Shown: positions 35,329 through 45,113, counted from the stretch's first letter. The stretch is 64,000 nucleotides of DNA from Merdiplasma sp964643295 (GCA_964643295.1 CAZXSN010000003.1:1-64000), one strand, 5' to 3'. The notes: a model not told the origin generated them from the letters alone. Translations and numbers: made by a program.

Positions 35329-35399
35329 TTTCCAAAGAGAGAATTGAACTCTCACCTCATAATCCTCTATCATGTGCTCTGCCGTTGAGCCATCTGGAA
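35329..35399 (-). tRNA. tRNA-like element (possible pseudo-tRNA)
   Basis: On the minus strand a 71-nt cloverleaf can be drawn. Acceptor TTCCAGA pairs fully with TTTGGAA (one G·U), the D stem is GCTC/GAGC with a GG in the loop, the anticodon stem CATGA/TTATG (one G·U), and the T arm GAGAG-TTCAATT-CTCTC. The anticodon loop is TAGAGGA, putting GAG at 34-36 but A rather than U at position 33. The short variable loop does not fit a leucine tRNA either. It may be a decayed or mobile-element tRNA. Confidence 0.55.
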
Positions 35400-35611
35400 A
35401 ACTTTTATCGAATATAGTTCAGATAATTCGATCTTTGAAGCAGCAAACCCTGCTGCCGGGGAACCGGGTTTGGAGTTTTCGTGCCGCAGGCATTCTTTTT
35501 CAGTTACGGATACGAATACGATATGTACTTTAATGCCGATTCTGATTCGCGGGATGAGGGATTTTTTCACAAATACCTGTCAAACCATCGCCCTGCAGAT
35601 ATTTCCTGAGC

Positions 35612-37003
35612 TTAGCGGTATAGATCCTCCAGTGTGAAAAGTCTGACCTTCCCCTGTTTTTCCTGCTCCAGAAGCTCCTCGCTAAAACCGCATCTGGAAA
35701 ACATGCAGTAGAAGAAATGACCGTCCAGTTTAAACGCATGGGCGTTTCTGTGAAGCAGTTCCAGCTCTTTACTTTCCGTTTTCTTATCCCGATAGCTGCA
35801 GGAGGCAATCAGGTAAACGCTTCCCTTTGAGGGTATTCCAACCAGATCGATCTGCACTTCTTCTCGTGTGACGGGATCCCTTCCCCACCACGGACCTGCA
35901 TCACGCAGGCGAAACGGCAGGTCCTTAGCATAACGCAGCACATATTCCCGGCACATGTTTTTGAAAACGAGGTCCATGTATTCCGGGTAAAACCGCTTAA
36001 CGGCGTAGGCGTAGGTTTCCCGGATCTGTCCCCTGCAGATCGCGGCCATGTTCCCCGGAATGAATCTGTACCAGAACCGGAGGAAATTGTCGTCAATCAC
36101 GTAGCGGGCCTTCCTCCCGAACAATGTTGGCACAGGGGTTTCTTTTCTGATGACACCTAAGTCTTGCAGTACTTTCAGGTACTTTGCGCACACACTGGAT
36201 TCGAGACCGGTCTTTGCCGCAATCTCTCTCAGACGATAGGCGCCCTTCGCGGCTGCCTTTAAGATGGTGTTGTAGGTATCCAGATCCCGAAGCTCCTGCC
36301 TTAAGAGTTTTTCCGCTTCATCAAACAGGTAGCTTGTGGTACAAAGCAGGTTTTCCTGGATCGCCTGATCCAGATCGGTGTCAATCTCAAGTTTGTTGAT
36401 ATAGTGAGCAATCCCTCCTGTGATGCCGTACAGCAGCGCCTGGTCGGCAGCCGAAAGACCGGGATGCAGTGCGGTCATCTCGCGGTAGGAAAGAGCCTTT
36501 ACCTGGACCTGGGATGTATTCCTGTCGTACAGCGGACTGTCGTACCCCAGAACCTGAAACTGCATGAAACGCACAGGGGAGCCGCAAAGGATCAGGAAGA
36601 GTTTCCCGTACTTCCACTTGTGATCAATGAGGTGCTGCAGTCGTGAGCACATGGCTGCTTCCACTTTTAAAAGATAGGGAAAATTGTCGATGACAAATAC
36701 AAACCGCTCCTGCGCTGCCATCCGTGTGATCACATCCAGCACATCTCCAAAGTCTTCCCAGGCAGGCAAGGCCGGACCTAACGGATCCTGAAAGTTTTGG
36801 ACCGCTTCGGACAGTGCCTTCAGGTTCTCACGGGCAGTGGCTCTCAGCGCGGGAAAATAGATCGTTGGCTTTCCCTCGCAGAACTCATTGATCAGGGTTG
36901 TTTTGCCTACCCGCTCCCTTCCGTAAATGACGAAGTACACGAACCGTCCTGAGTCATACTGGCGGTTCATCTCCTGCATTACATCTGTGTGACTGTAAAA
37001 CAT
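35612..37003 (-). CDS. ATP-binding protein of the archaeal-ATPase/DUF234 type
   Basis: 463 residues. Walker A GRERVGKTT (28-36), Walker B RFVFVIDNFPYLL, sensor LILCGSPVRFMQ, a winged helix (YRLREIAAKTG … KYLKVLQDLGVIRKETP) and a C-terminal DUF234 region. In DUF234 the PD-(D/E)XK core should read D…ECK; here IDLV (D386) is kept but the E-x-K part reads ASCSY (400-404), so nuclease activity is doubtful. These STAND-like ATPases are frequent, often lineage-specific and of unknown role. GGGAG lies ten bases before the ATG. Confidence 0.85.
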   Translation of the reverse strand: MFYSHTDVMQEMNRQYDSGRFVYFVIYGRERVGKTTLINEFCEGKPTIYFPALRATARENLKALSEAVQNFQDPLGPALPAWEDFGDVLDVITRMAAQERFVFVIDNFPYLLKVEAAMCSRLQHLIDHKWKYGKLFLILCGSPVRFMQFQVLGYDSPLYDRNTSQVQVKALSYREMTALHPGLSAADQALLYGITGGIAHYINKLEIDTDLDQAIQENLLCTTSYLFDEAEKLLRQELRDLDTYNTILKAAAKGAYRLREIAAKTGLESSVCAKYLKVLQDLGVIRKETPVPTLFGRKARYVIDDNFLRFWYRFIPGNMAAICRGQIRETYAYAVKRFYPEYMDLVFKNMCREYVLRYAKDLPFRLRDAGPWWGRDPVTREEVQIDLVGIPSKGSVYLIASCSYRDKKTESKELELLHRNAHAFKLDGHFFYCMFSRCGFSEELLEQEKQGKVRLFTLEDLYR

Positions 37004-37132
37004 GGTATGGATTCTCCCTGTGCGGACTGCAAATGAGCAGCTTTCAATCAGACACGAAGCGGAAAAATGTTCCTTCCAGGCAGTATCTTTCGAAACCCCA
37101 GCCAGGAAAGGTCACTTATCCGCCAGACAGGC

Positions 37133-37791
37133 TTAAAATTCTACAAAAGTGGTCGCGTTGGAAACCTTGATCTGGGTGTCCAGCTCAGACAGAAGCTTAT
37201 CTCTCTTCTCCTGGATCTCATTGATCTTCTTTTTCACATCCAGAGGATCTATCAGTTCGGTGGTATTTTCCTTCACATAGGCCGTGACAACCTCCAGCGG
37301 CTTGTCCTCTTTCGTCTTCGAATCCTTGCCAAGGATGCTCAGACGCATATTTTCTGCGGTTGTCTCCAGCTGCTTATTCTTCGTATCGGCATCGAGGAGA
37401 TGCTTGTCCAGTTCCTTCTTCATCCTGTTTAACAGGGTGCGTTCAAAATCGGCATCATTTCCGTAGGATCCGGATCCCCGCATTCTGCTTCGAAGGGAGA
37501 TTGCCCCGGCAACCGTATAATCCCCAAAAGAGGTATGGATCATGGTCACCGCGTTGGAACCAACGATCGCCGCGTCGATCTTCTGAAACCGTTCGATGAG
37601 ATCCTGGATCTGCTGATAGGAACTCTCCGCTTCCCTGCGGAAGGTATCCTCCGGAACTCTGCGGTCATATACGTTTGTCTCGTTGCGCTTCTTAATGTCC
37701 GTGAAGGAGGCGCTGGCAATCTTATCGTTGACCTTCTTTATTAACAGATCCTCTCATCCAGCGCCTGGGTTACCAAAAGCTTTTCTGACAT
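37133..37791 (-). pseudogene. coiled-coil (DIP1984-like) protein gene with frameshift
   Basis: ATG 37789-37791 (AGGAGG-type site upstream) starts MSEKLLVTQALDER, then runs into stops. One base later in frame the reading continues DLLIKKVNDKIASASFTDIK and is open to the end (KVSNATTFVEF). The break lies at about 37749-37755, where GAGAGGATC probably replaces GAGAGAGATC. The rejoined ~219 residues are a long helical protein: ALDERDLLIKKVNDKI at the start, SYQQIQDLIERFQKIDAAI and SNAVTMIH in the middle. This order recalls the DIP1984 family, but that assignment is tentative. If the frameshift is real the intact C-terminal 138 residues could still be made from the internal ATG at 37549. Confidence 0.6.
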
Positions 37792-39582
37792 CTCCTGTTT
37801 CCTCCTTTTTTTCAGAACAGATCCCTTTAAGGAGCTGCAAATCAAAGGTATTATCAGTGATTTTCCCATGGAACAGCTGCCAGCTGCCCATGATTCCGCA
37901 TTTGTGTGTGCATATTCACCCTTCTCCGAAGGGATACGGGACCGGCTAAAAGAAATATATTCGGGTCCCCTTTAATCTTCCAGATTCCCACAGACGTCTG
38001 CAGACTTAAGAGGGCCTCCGCCATCATTCGCCTTTGATCAAAGTAAATCAGCAATACGGACATTTCACACAGGATTGGGAAACGCGGATGGACAGTAAAA
38101 CGAACGAAAACCAGAAGGGCTCTCATCGTGGGACACATTTCAGGGAAGTAAAAAATCATATCCTGAATTACCGCATCCATGGACCGAATCGGTGCAGACG
38201 TGATCACCCTGGGTTTTGCTCTTTTCTCCTTCCTCATCCCCTCTGTCTCATATGATAGCAGGTATCAAGGGAAAAAGCAAGAGGAAAATGAAGAAAATTT
38301 TTTAAAATCAGAAAAAAATGAGCGAATGGAAAATTTTATTGACTTTCTATAAATAGCAGAATTGATTTTGAAAATTTGATATTCCAGATTTTTCAATAAC
38401 TTCTTCCTTAAATTTAATGCAAATATGAATTTCAATAGAAAAACAAATTTCAGGACTGAATAAAATTTATATTCCTATTTTGCCATGATAGATTCAAACT
38501 CTGTTCAAGGTACATTCTGATATGCGGACAGATATATCAGCATTCTATCTTACTCTATACAATAGTTCTTCCAGAAAATACCCCTGAAGATTTCTCGTGC
38601 TCTGTTCCAGATCTTGTTTGGGTGGCTCTATGCCCTTCCTAAGCATTCCGGACTTCCTTTTAACTTTACGCGTTATCATCAGTGTGAAAGGCTCCGTTTT
38701 CCATAGGAAGTTCAGCATCTGACAATCAATCTGTCATATCGAAGCGGGGAATTTTACCCCATCCTTTTGATAAAGCGAGTGCCGCTTTGCAAAGCACTCC
38801 ATAGGGAATCGCGGCATGATTTACGCTTCTCTTCTGTTCTTCTTCCTTTATCATTGAGTCAGTCTGCCAAAGTGACGGGAGAACACAACCGGGAGCTTTG
38901 GATGGAAGTTGGGTTCCCTCAGCATTAGAACAGATGTGCACTTAAATTTCGATGCTCTCTCGAAGACTCTGCCTAAGACACAGGGTTTCGTATCCGCAGT
39001 TTTTATCCTTTTGCCCAGATAAAAAATCGCTCTTTTGTTCTACCATGCCGGGCAAGCCTTATGACTTCTTTCTTCTTAAATGCCCATTTCCCCAGGTTTA
39101 TCGGCTTTTTTTCACTTTCTGCACTCTGATGTGGAATTTTAAGTACCTCTCATGAAGTCTTTAGGAAGACGGCTTAATAGTCCAGTCCTAATGACTTCCC
39201 CACTCTTTTCCTCATTAGGGACTGTTTCCAGGCTCTTTTTCTCACGCAAAGCCCTTTTCCCGCTTTCTGCTGGTAAGGAACTTGTACGGGACGCAGCTTG
39301 CGCTTTTGTTATCCCATTTGGTTCCAGACTCGTTGTGTACCCGGGGACTTGATTTTTAGATCGTATGCCTGCGCCGTTGCATCAGGTCCTGATCGGAGAA
39401 AAATGAAGGACCTTTCAGGATACCGGCTGCGGTTTTTCTTCTTGGGAAGGGGTTTTGATGACCAGGCAGCTGTGTTAAGGTGACATGGAATGGAGTGGAC
39501 TTGATGCGCCATGTAGGGGAAACGGCTGGAATTCTTAGAGGGGGAAGTTTGATGGACTGGCATCAAGCCCTCCAAAGGGCAT
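37792..39582. other. 1.8-kb gene-poor, partly AT-rich region
   Basis: The longest gene-free stretch. 38280-38500 is clearly AT-rich compared with its surroundings. Reading frames up to 127 codons exist (37854-38237, minus) but lack a convincing ribosome binding site, family or codon pattern. It may be a decayed insertion next to tRNA-Ala(CGC). Confidence 0.5.
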
Positions 39583-39624
39583 AAAAAAGCCCGTGCCTTC
39601 GGCTTTCCACCGATGCACAGGCTT
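39583..39624 (-). terminator. terminator of tRNA-Ala(CGC)
   Basis: AAGCCTGTGC…GCACGGGCTT stem (one G·T) followed by TTTTTTA on the minus strand, immediately after the tRNA. Confidence 0.8.
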
Positions 39625-39629
39625 CCACC

Positions 39630-39702
39630 TGGAGCATACGGGACTCGAACCCGTGGCCTCGACAATGCGAATGTCGCGCGCTCCCATCTGCGCTAATGCC
39701 CC
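39630..39702 (-). tRNA. tRNA-Ala (anticodon CGC)
   Basis: 73 nt. Acceptor and T arm are identical to the GGC isoacceptor at 3555, including the G3·U70 pair. The anticodon stem is CGACA/TGTCG with loop TTCGCAT (anticodon CGC), reading GCG. CCA is not encoded. Confidence 0.95.
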
Positions 39703-39896
39703 ATGCCCAATTATTATAACACAGAAAACGGGAAAATCAAGTACTGATTTTAAAAATTTGATCCGCGCAACCCAACTGACATAAGACAGTTTTAATAACT
39801 TAACAGATACAAGGCCTTTCATTGCATTCCGTTGGAAACAACATAGGCTTACACTATTGTTATCGAAATTTACGCGGCGTCGGGCAGACGAATCGA

Positions 39897-39928
39897 AAAC
39901 AGCCCCCCGTTTCAGCAGGGAGGCTGTT
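39897..39928 (-). terminator. terminator of glgC-glgD
   Basis: ACAGCCTCCCTG-CTGAAA-CGGGGGGCTGT (G·T-containing stem) followed by TTTTCGATT on the minus strand, about 47 bases past the glgD stop. Confidence 0.8.
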
Positions 39929-39974
39929 TCTTAAAACCGTTTATCTGGGCATACCTTTCGGAGGCTTTTCCTTC

Positions 39975-41120
39975 TCAGACTTTGTGTCCTTTCGCCACAT
40001 ATCCCGGATAGGTATCCGTACCCTTCATTTCCTTTCCTTTGGAAATGGTTACATTTTTGTCTGTGATCAGATACTCTACCGAGGCACCCTCTTCGATGAC
40101 CGTATCCTGCATCAGGATGCAGTTTTTCACTTTGGCGCCCTCGCGCACCCGCACACCGCGGAAGAGGATGCTGTTTTCCACTTCACCGGCGATTACGCAG
40201 CCGTCTGCCACCATCACGTTCTTCACGCTGGCACCGCTTAAATAAACGGTCGGGTTGTCGTCACGCACCTTCGTGTAGATCGGCGAAGGCTGGAACAGAG
40301 CGTCCAGATTTTCGTCATCCAGAAGCTTCATGTTCTCGTCGAAATAGCTCTTGATATCGCTGACTCTGGCGGTATAGCCATTGTACTCATATCCGTAGAC
40401 TTTCAGGCTGTCCAGGCGGGGAGCCAGCAGATCCCGCTCAAAATAAACCAGTCCGCGCACAGAAGCGATATTGATCATGTCGATCAGGAGCTTTCTCTCC
40501 ACCACGAAAATATTCATGGCGAAATTCACAGGACCGTGTTTGCGGTCATTGATGTTGAGCTCCGTGACACGTCCATCCTCATTCAGATCCAGCGTATAGT
40601 AGAAGCCCTTGTCATTCGCTTCCGTCTTGAAGACGCCCTCCGGCAGCTCTTCTACCTTGTAGGCGATGGTCACATCCGCTCCGCTGGCCTCATGGGCAGC
40701 GATCAGCGCGTTGAAGTTGAAATTGACCGCGATGTTCGTGTCCGCCATCACCACGTATTTCTCTTTCTGAGAACGCAGGAAATCCAGAATCACGGCCAGC
40801 GCTTCGATGCGGCCCCGGTACTGTTTGCCGGACTTCTCCGCGAAGGGCGGGAAGATGTTGAGACCTCCGTTTTTGCGCACCAGATCCCATTCCCGGCCGG
40901 ATCCCAGATGGTCCATCAGAGAATGGTAATTGTTGCGGGCGATGACAGAGATGTTGTCAATGCCGCAGTTCGCCATGCTGGAGAGAATAAAATCGATCAT
41001 GCGGTAACGGCTGGCAAAAGGAATGGATGCCATCAGGCGAACATTGACCAGTTCGGGAACCAGTTCGTCATAACTGTTCGGGAAAATGATTCCCAGAGCG
41101 CTTGCACCAGAATTAATCAT
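39975..41120 (-). CDS. glgD: glucose-1-phosphate adenylyltransferase subunit GlgD
   Basis: 381 residues. It has the nucleotidyltransferase fold and C-terminal left-handed beta-helix of ADP-glucose pyrophosphorylase (IPFASRYRMIDFILSSMANC; YVVMADTNIAVN; VIEEGASVEYLITDKNVTIS). It lacks the GGxGxRL nucleotide loop at the N-terminus, where the chain reads GASALGIIFPNS. That is typical of the Firmicute GlgD subunit, which partners catalytic GlgC. The start overlaps the glgC stop (ATGA). Role: ADP-glucose synthesis for glycogen, cytoplasmic. Confidence 0.93.
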   Translation of the reverse strand: MINSGASALGIIFPNSYDELVPELVNVRLMASIPFASRYRMIDFILSSMANCGIDNISVIARNNYHSLMDHLGSGREWDLVRKNGGLNIFPPFAEKSGKQYRGRIEALAVILDFLRSQKEKYVVMADTNIAVNFNFNALIAAHEASGADVTIAYKVEELPEGVFKTEANDKGFYYTLDLNEDGRVTELNINDRKHGPVNFAMNIFVVERKLLIDMINIASVRGLVYFERDLLAPRLDSLKVYGYEYNGYTARVSDIKSYFDENMKLLDDENLDALFQPSPIYTKVRDDNPTVYLSGASVKNVMVADGCVIAGEVENSILFRGVRVREGAKVKNCILMQDTVIEEGASVEYLITDKNVTISKGKEMKGTDTYPGYVAKGHKV

Positions 41121-42334
41121 ACTTCTTCACCATCCTTTACATTTTCGTTTACCATCGCGTCCGGACCAATCTTTGCTCCATCACCGACAAAGACACCCGG
41201 GCCGATCGTGGCGACTTTCGTTGCCGTACCGTCCGCCTTTTCTGTCGGCATCGCTCCTACGACGGCGTTCTCGCCGATTACCACGTTTTCAGCGATGATA
41301 CAGTGGCTTACATGAGCACCCGCCTTGATTAAGGTACCGCCCATTACCACGGCGTCTTCCACGACCGCTCCTTCTGCCACCTGCACACCGGCGAAGAGGA
41401 TCGAATGCTTTACGGTTCCGTTGATCCGGCAGCCATCCGTGATCATCGCGTTGTCGACAACCGCTCCGGCGTTGATCTTGTGACCGGGCATCCCGCTGTT
41501 GCGGCTGTAGATCTTCCAGTCATCGTCAAAGACGTTGATGCCACTGTGAATCGGATCCAGCACTTCCATGTTCGCTTCCCACAAAGATGTGATGGTTCCC
41601 ACATCCTTCCAGTACCCGTTGAAGTGGTAAGCGTACATTCTGCGCCCGTCTCTTAACAGGTTGGGAATGATGTTGTTGCCGAAGTCATTCTCCGAGGTCG
41701 GATCTGCCTCATCCTCGATCAGGTACTTGCGCAGAACATCCCAGTTGAAGATGTAGATCCCCATGGAGGCCAGGTTGGACTTCGGATTCTTCGGCTTCTC
41801 CTGGAATTCTGTGATCCGGTCGTCCGGATCGGCTACCATCAGTCCGAAACGGGGCGCCTCTTCCCAGGGCACTTCCCTGACCGCCACGCTGAATTCGGCG
41901 TTCTTCTCCTTGTGGAAACGCAGGAAATCACTGTAATCCTGCTTGCAGATCTGGTCACCGGAGAGGATGATCACATACTGCGGATCATAGCGCTCAATAA
42001 AGGAGATGTTCTGGTAGATCGCGTTCGCAGTACCCTTGTACCAGTCGGAACCCGCCGCCTTCTGATAAGGCGGGAGCACATGGACACCGCCGTGAAGCCG
42101 GTCCAGATCCCACGGCTGCCCGTTTCCGATGTACTCATTGAGTACCAGCGGCTGATACTGAGTCAGAATACCAACCGTATCGATTCCTGAGTTGACGCAG
42201 TTCGAGAGCGGAAAGTCGATGATGCGGTACTTTCCGCCAAAGGGAACCGCTGGTTTGGCCAGCTTTTGTGTCAGGGCATACAATCGCGAACCCTGGCCGC
42301 CGGCAAGAAGCATTGCTATCATTTCTTTTGCCAT
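41117..42334 (-). CDS. glgC: glucose-1-phosphate adenylyltransferase GlgC
   Basis: 405 residues. Catalytic motifs: MLLAGGQGSRLYALT, KPAVPFGGKYRIIDFPLSNC, VIILSGDQICKQDY, TEFQEKPKNPKSNLASMGIY, and a C-terminal beta-helix. It makes ADP-glucose from glucose-1-phosphate and ATP, the first committed step of glycogen synthesis. A TACAAT -10-like box lies upstream on the minus strand near 42370. It forms a coupled pair with glgD; other glycogen genes are not in the window. Confidence 0.95.
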   Translation of the reverse strand: MAKEMIAMLLAGGQGSRLYALTQKLAKPAVPFGGKYRIIDFPLSNCVNSGIDTVGILTQYQPLVLNEYIGNGQPWDLDRLHGGVHVLPPYQKAAGSDWYKGTANAIYQNISFIERYDPQYVIILSGDQICKQDYSDFLRFHKEKNAEFSVAVREVPWEEAPRFGLMVADPDDRITEFQEKPKNPKSNLASMGIYIFNWDVLRKYLIEDEADPTSENDFGNNIIPNLLRDGRRMYAYHFNGYWKDVGTITSLWEANMEVLDPIHSGINVFDDDWKIYSRNSGMPGHKINAGAVVDNAMITDGCRINGTVKHSILFAGVQVAEGAVVEDAVVMGGTLIKAGAHVSHCIIAENVVIGENAVVGAMPTEKADGTATKVATIGPGVFVGDGAKIGPDAMVNENVKDGEEV

Positions 42335-42965
42335 AATAGATCCCCCTAGGTTCTAAATTTATAGGGAAATTGTAGCATAGATTCCGGAAAAGGAAAAGAG
42401 TTTTTATGCAGGCTGATGAAAAAATTTCCTCAAAATCTGGCAGACTGACGGATTCCGACATGGGTTTTGGCAGATGAACTGCCTTACCTGCCGCAACCTG
42501 CGCCGCAATACATATACATTGGCAGCGAACGGCTCCCGCGTTTGCAAAGGCCAGGCAGCTTAAGACGACATTTTCCGCACCAGAAGACGCCTTTTTTCGC
42601 CGTCCGCCTCCCGGAGCGCGGGATTTTCTCCTTAAAAAGAACACCTGAACGGTACCGCTTCCAAGAACTTTTTTTACGAGGATCGTAAATGGATCTTGCA
42701 AATTTTCCAGCAAAAGCCTACAATCAAAGCAACAGTCGTGGGTGTTTAAGGAACAGGTATGACGACATCCTCTCGGATCATAGAAGGGATGCCGGAAGAG
42801 GCTATGCGGCAGGCCGCGGTTGGGCTTATTCTCGGGACTGTCAGCCCCGATCGCCTGTATTGACCTTATCGAATTTAACTACTCATTAGCGCCGCTTTAA
42901 GAGAACAACTTCCCGTCAGGGGAAATCCTGTTTCCGCTGTCTGTACAACATTGGGAGGATAGAGT
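42335..42965. other. 631-bp divergent intergenic region
   Basis: It separates glgC (minus) from the XRE-type gene (plus) and must hold both promoters. A Cys-rich minus-strand frame ending near 42484 has no start codon and was rejected. No riboswitch recognised. Confidence 0.5.
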
Positions 42966-43641
42966 ATGAGAGTTGAAAAACAGTCTTATCAGGAGGAGCT
43001 GCGCAGAACCATCTGCAACAATTTAAACGAACTGCTTGTCAGGAAAGGAGACCGCAAAAAAGCTGCGGATGCCTGTCATATTTCGCACTCCAGCATCAGC
43101 AAATGGCTGAATCTGGAGGACGGCACAATGCCCGGTCCGGAATACATCAAGATCCTTGCCGATACATTAGGCACATCCACTGACTGGATCATGTCGGATC
43201 ATAAGGAAAAGAGCATCTTCTGCCGTCAGAATACCTATTTCGAAGCGTTCCAGATTCTGACGACTATGGTTGAAAACAGGGCGATCAAGCCGGAGCACAT
43301 CGACGATCCAATCCTGCGCTATCTGGTGAATAAAGGGCAGGAGATCTTCAAACGCAGGCTTCTGGACGATACCCAAAAACAGACCTGGCTTTCCCGTGTC
43401 ATGGAACTTTTCGATCTGCCTCTCCAAAGAGGTCGATGAGGAACTCTGGGAAAAGATCCGGTTAAACTTCAGCAGCGTGGCGGATATTGACGAACTGATG
43501 GAATATTCCAACTTAGCCCGGGTTGTCAGCGATCCCGATTCCTTAGAGATGGCAAGGCGGGCTCTGGAAAACCCGGAAATGATGAAGCAGGCCAATGAGT
43601 CCTTAAGCAGTAAGACAGTCAGACGGAAACGGAATTTGTGA
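42966..43641 (+). pseudogene. XRE-like helix-turn-helix regulator, frameshifted
   Basis: ATG 42966 follows GGGAGG. The N-terminal ~75 residues carry a helix-turn-helix (DRKKAADACHISHSSISKWL; GPEYIKILADTLGTSTDWIM). The first frame ends at 43439 after FDLPLQRGR. Coding continues in the next frame without a break: SKEVDEELWEKIRLNFSSVA … LEMARRALENPEMMKQ, to 43641. A single lost base around CCTCTCCAAAG (about 43418-43428) explains it. The rejoined protein of ~225 residues would be a DNA-binding regulator with a helical C-terminus. It may be truncated and still functional, or a sequencing artefact. Confidence 0.75.
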
Positions 43642-43714
43642 CAGAAACCAAGAGATGATGGAATAAGTTTAAGCCTCATCAGATGGGAAGAAATGATATT
43701 CGATATGAGGCATT

Positions 43715-43749
43715 AAAAACGTCCCCAGGTGTAAAACCTGAGGACGTTT
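43715..43749. terminator. bidirectional terminator between convergent genes
   Basis: AAACGTCC(C)CAGGT-GTAAA-ACCTG(A)GGACGTTT, with TTTTT on the minus side and a later T-run on the plus side. It serves the XRE gene and the Ig-like surface protein gene. Confidence 0.85.
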
Positions 43750-43820
43750 CATCATTTTTTGCTTCCAAGCGGTGTTTCACGGGTATGGAATATTCCATAC
43801 CACCCTCGCTTACCTGCTTC

Positions 43821-45113
43821 TTACCGGTAAGCGTAGAACCCGATCTCGTAGATGGGTATATTCGCCTGTGCTTTCAGGATGCTGTTTGCCCAGCCCTTGA
43901 ACGCGATCTTAAGTTCCGCGTTGGCGAGGTTTACTACCGATTCAACGAGTTCCACCGGGTAATTGTTCGCGTTTGCCATCCTAAACTGAACATTCGTGTT
44001 TCCTGTATAGGTTGTGGGATTGAGTGTCGTTGTTGCTGAATACCGGTTGCTTGACAATACTACCACATATTTGACGGTGAGAAGGCCGGAGGAGCTTTCC
44101 GGAACAAGCATTTCGACCGTTCCATTGGCCCCCGTATCGTAGTTCGATGTCATAATAAACTGGAATACATGTCTTACAGGATCATAGACAACTCCATAAA
44201 CAAAAGAGGCGGAAGCGGTAGTCTGCTCAGCGCGGAGAAAACGGTTCCCGTTTGTGTTTACCTTGCCATGGGCCAGGATATATTCTTTCAGGCGCTGCCT
44301 TCCGGAAGAAGGATCCGCACTCTGGCTGGTGACCGTCACCTGGATGCTTTTCGTTAAAGTCGGATTTGTCTGACTGTTGTTGATCTGTATCGTCGTGGTT
44401 CCAGAGCTTTTTGCCCGCAGGATGACCGTGGCGGAATGACCACTGTTGGGAGGATCTTTCATGGATGCCTCTACGATGTTTTGGTTCATCGATTTTGCCC
44501 ATAACGTGCTTAAAGAAGTATCCACGTCAATCTCCGTTGTCGCTCCGATATTCAGTGTTACGGAGCCGCTTGAAACAGTGATGTAATCGATCACCGTCAG
44601 TGTGCAGGTAAAATTTTTTCCGCCAACGGTGCCAGTAATAACAGCACGTCCCGCTTTCTTGCCTGTGACATAGCAGGAATTGATTGAATCCTTTGAAACT
44701 GATGCCACAGAAGTGTCGGAGGAGGTCCACGTCACGTTCTGGGAGCAGTTCAGCATCTTAAGACGCGCTCTCCCCTTCACCTTAAGCTGCAGAGAAGTGT
44801 TGCTGATTTTTGGATTCTGCACCACGACAGTGCACCTTAATTTCTTGCCGCCCACTTTTGCCGCAACAACCGTTGTCCCGACTTTTTTAGCCGTTACGAC
44901 ACCTTTGCTGCTTACCGTGGCAATACTCTTATGGCGGGTAACCCATTTCACTTTCTTGGTCGTTCCGCGCACCTTCAGCGTTTTCTTCTGCCCTTTGATC
45001 AAATAGATCTTTGTGGCAGAGAGTTTCGCGGCTGCCTGGGACGACACGGTGAGTGTGCCCGCAAACAGCAGAGTCATCAGGAACACCATGAGTATTTTCT
45101 TCCATTTTTTCAT
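43821..45113 (-). CDS. secreted protein with Big_2 (bacterial Ig-like) domains
   Basis: 430 residues. Signal peptide KKWKKILMVFLMTLLFAGTL, cleavage near SQAAA. Three Ig-like Big_2 repeats follow (about 30-100, 102-180, 182-260), each with the W/S…S.ATVS..G.VTAKK.G…V pattern, e.g. HKSIATVSSKGVVTAKKVG and DTSVASVSKDS. The last ~165 residues are a separate beta-rich domain without a known family (YGVVYDPVRHVFQFIMTSNY). No wall-anchor motif. Probably an exported surface or matrix protein. GGGGGTAAGG precedes the ATG. Confidence 0.85.
   Translation of the reverse strand: MKKWKKILMVFLMTLLFAGTLTVSSQAAAKLSATKIYLIKGQKKTLKVRGTTKKVKWVTRHKSIATVSSKGVVTAKKVGTTVVAAKVGGKKLRCTVVVQNPKISNTSLQLKVKGRARLKMLNCSQNVTWTSSDTSVASVSKDSINSCYVTGKKAGRAVITGTVGGKNFTCTLTVIDYITVSSGSVTLNIGATTEIDVDTSLSTLWAKSMNQNIVEASMKDPPNSGHSATVILRAKSSGTTTIQINNSQTNPTLTKSIQVTVTSQSADPSSGRQRLKEYILAHGKVNTNGNRFLRAEQTTASASFVYGVVYDPVRHVFQFIMTSNYDTGANGTVEMLVPESSSGLLTVKYVVVLSSNRYSATTTLNPTTYTGNTNVQFRMANANNYPVELVESVVNLANAELKIAFKGWANSILKAQANIPIYEIGFYAYR

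Noticed and set aside
37854..38237. 127-codon minus-strand frame
   Set aside because: No convincing ribosome binding site, no family, and a competing frame on the other strand; not enough to call a gene.
39630..39702. tRNA-Ala pair considered as attL/attR of one large element (3.5-39.7 kb)
   Set aside because: The shared sequence is simply the common tRNA body, both genes are complete with different anticodons, and no integrase is present.
42484..42720. Cys-rich minus-strand frame ending WCGKC…CGAGCGR
   Set aside because: The frame has no usable start codon between the preceding stop and the Cys-rich part, apart from a late ATG.
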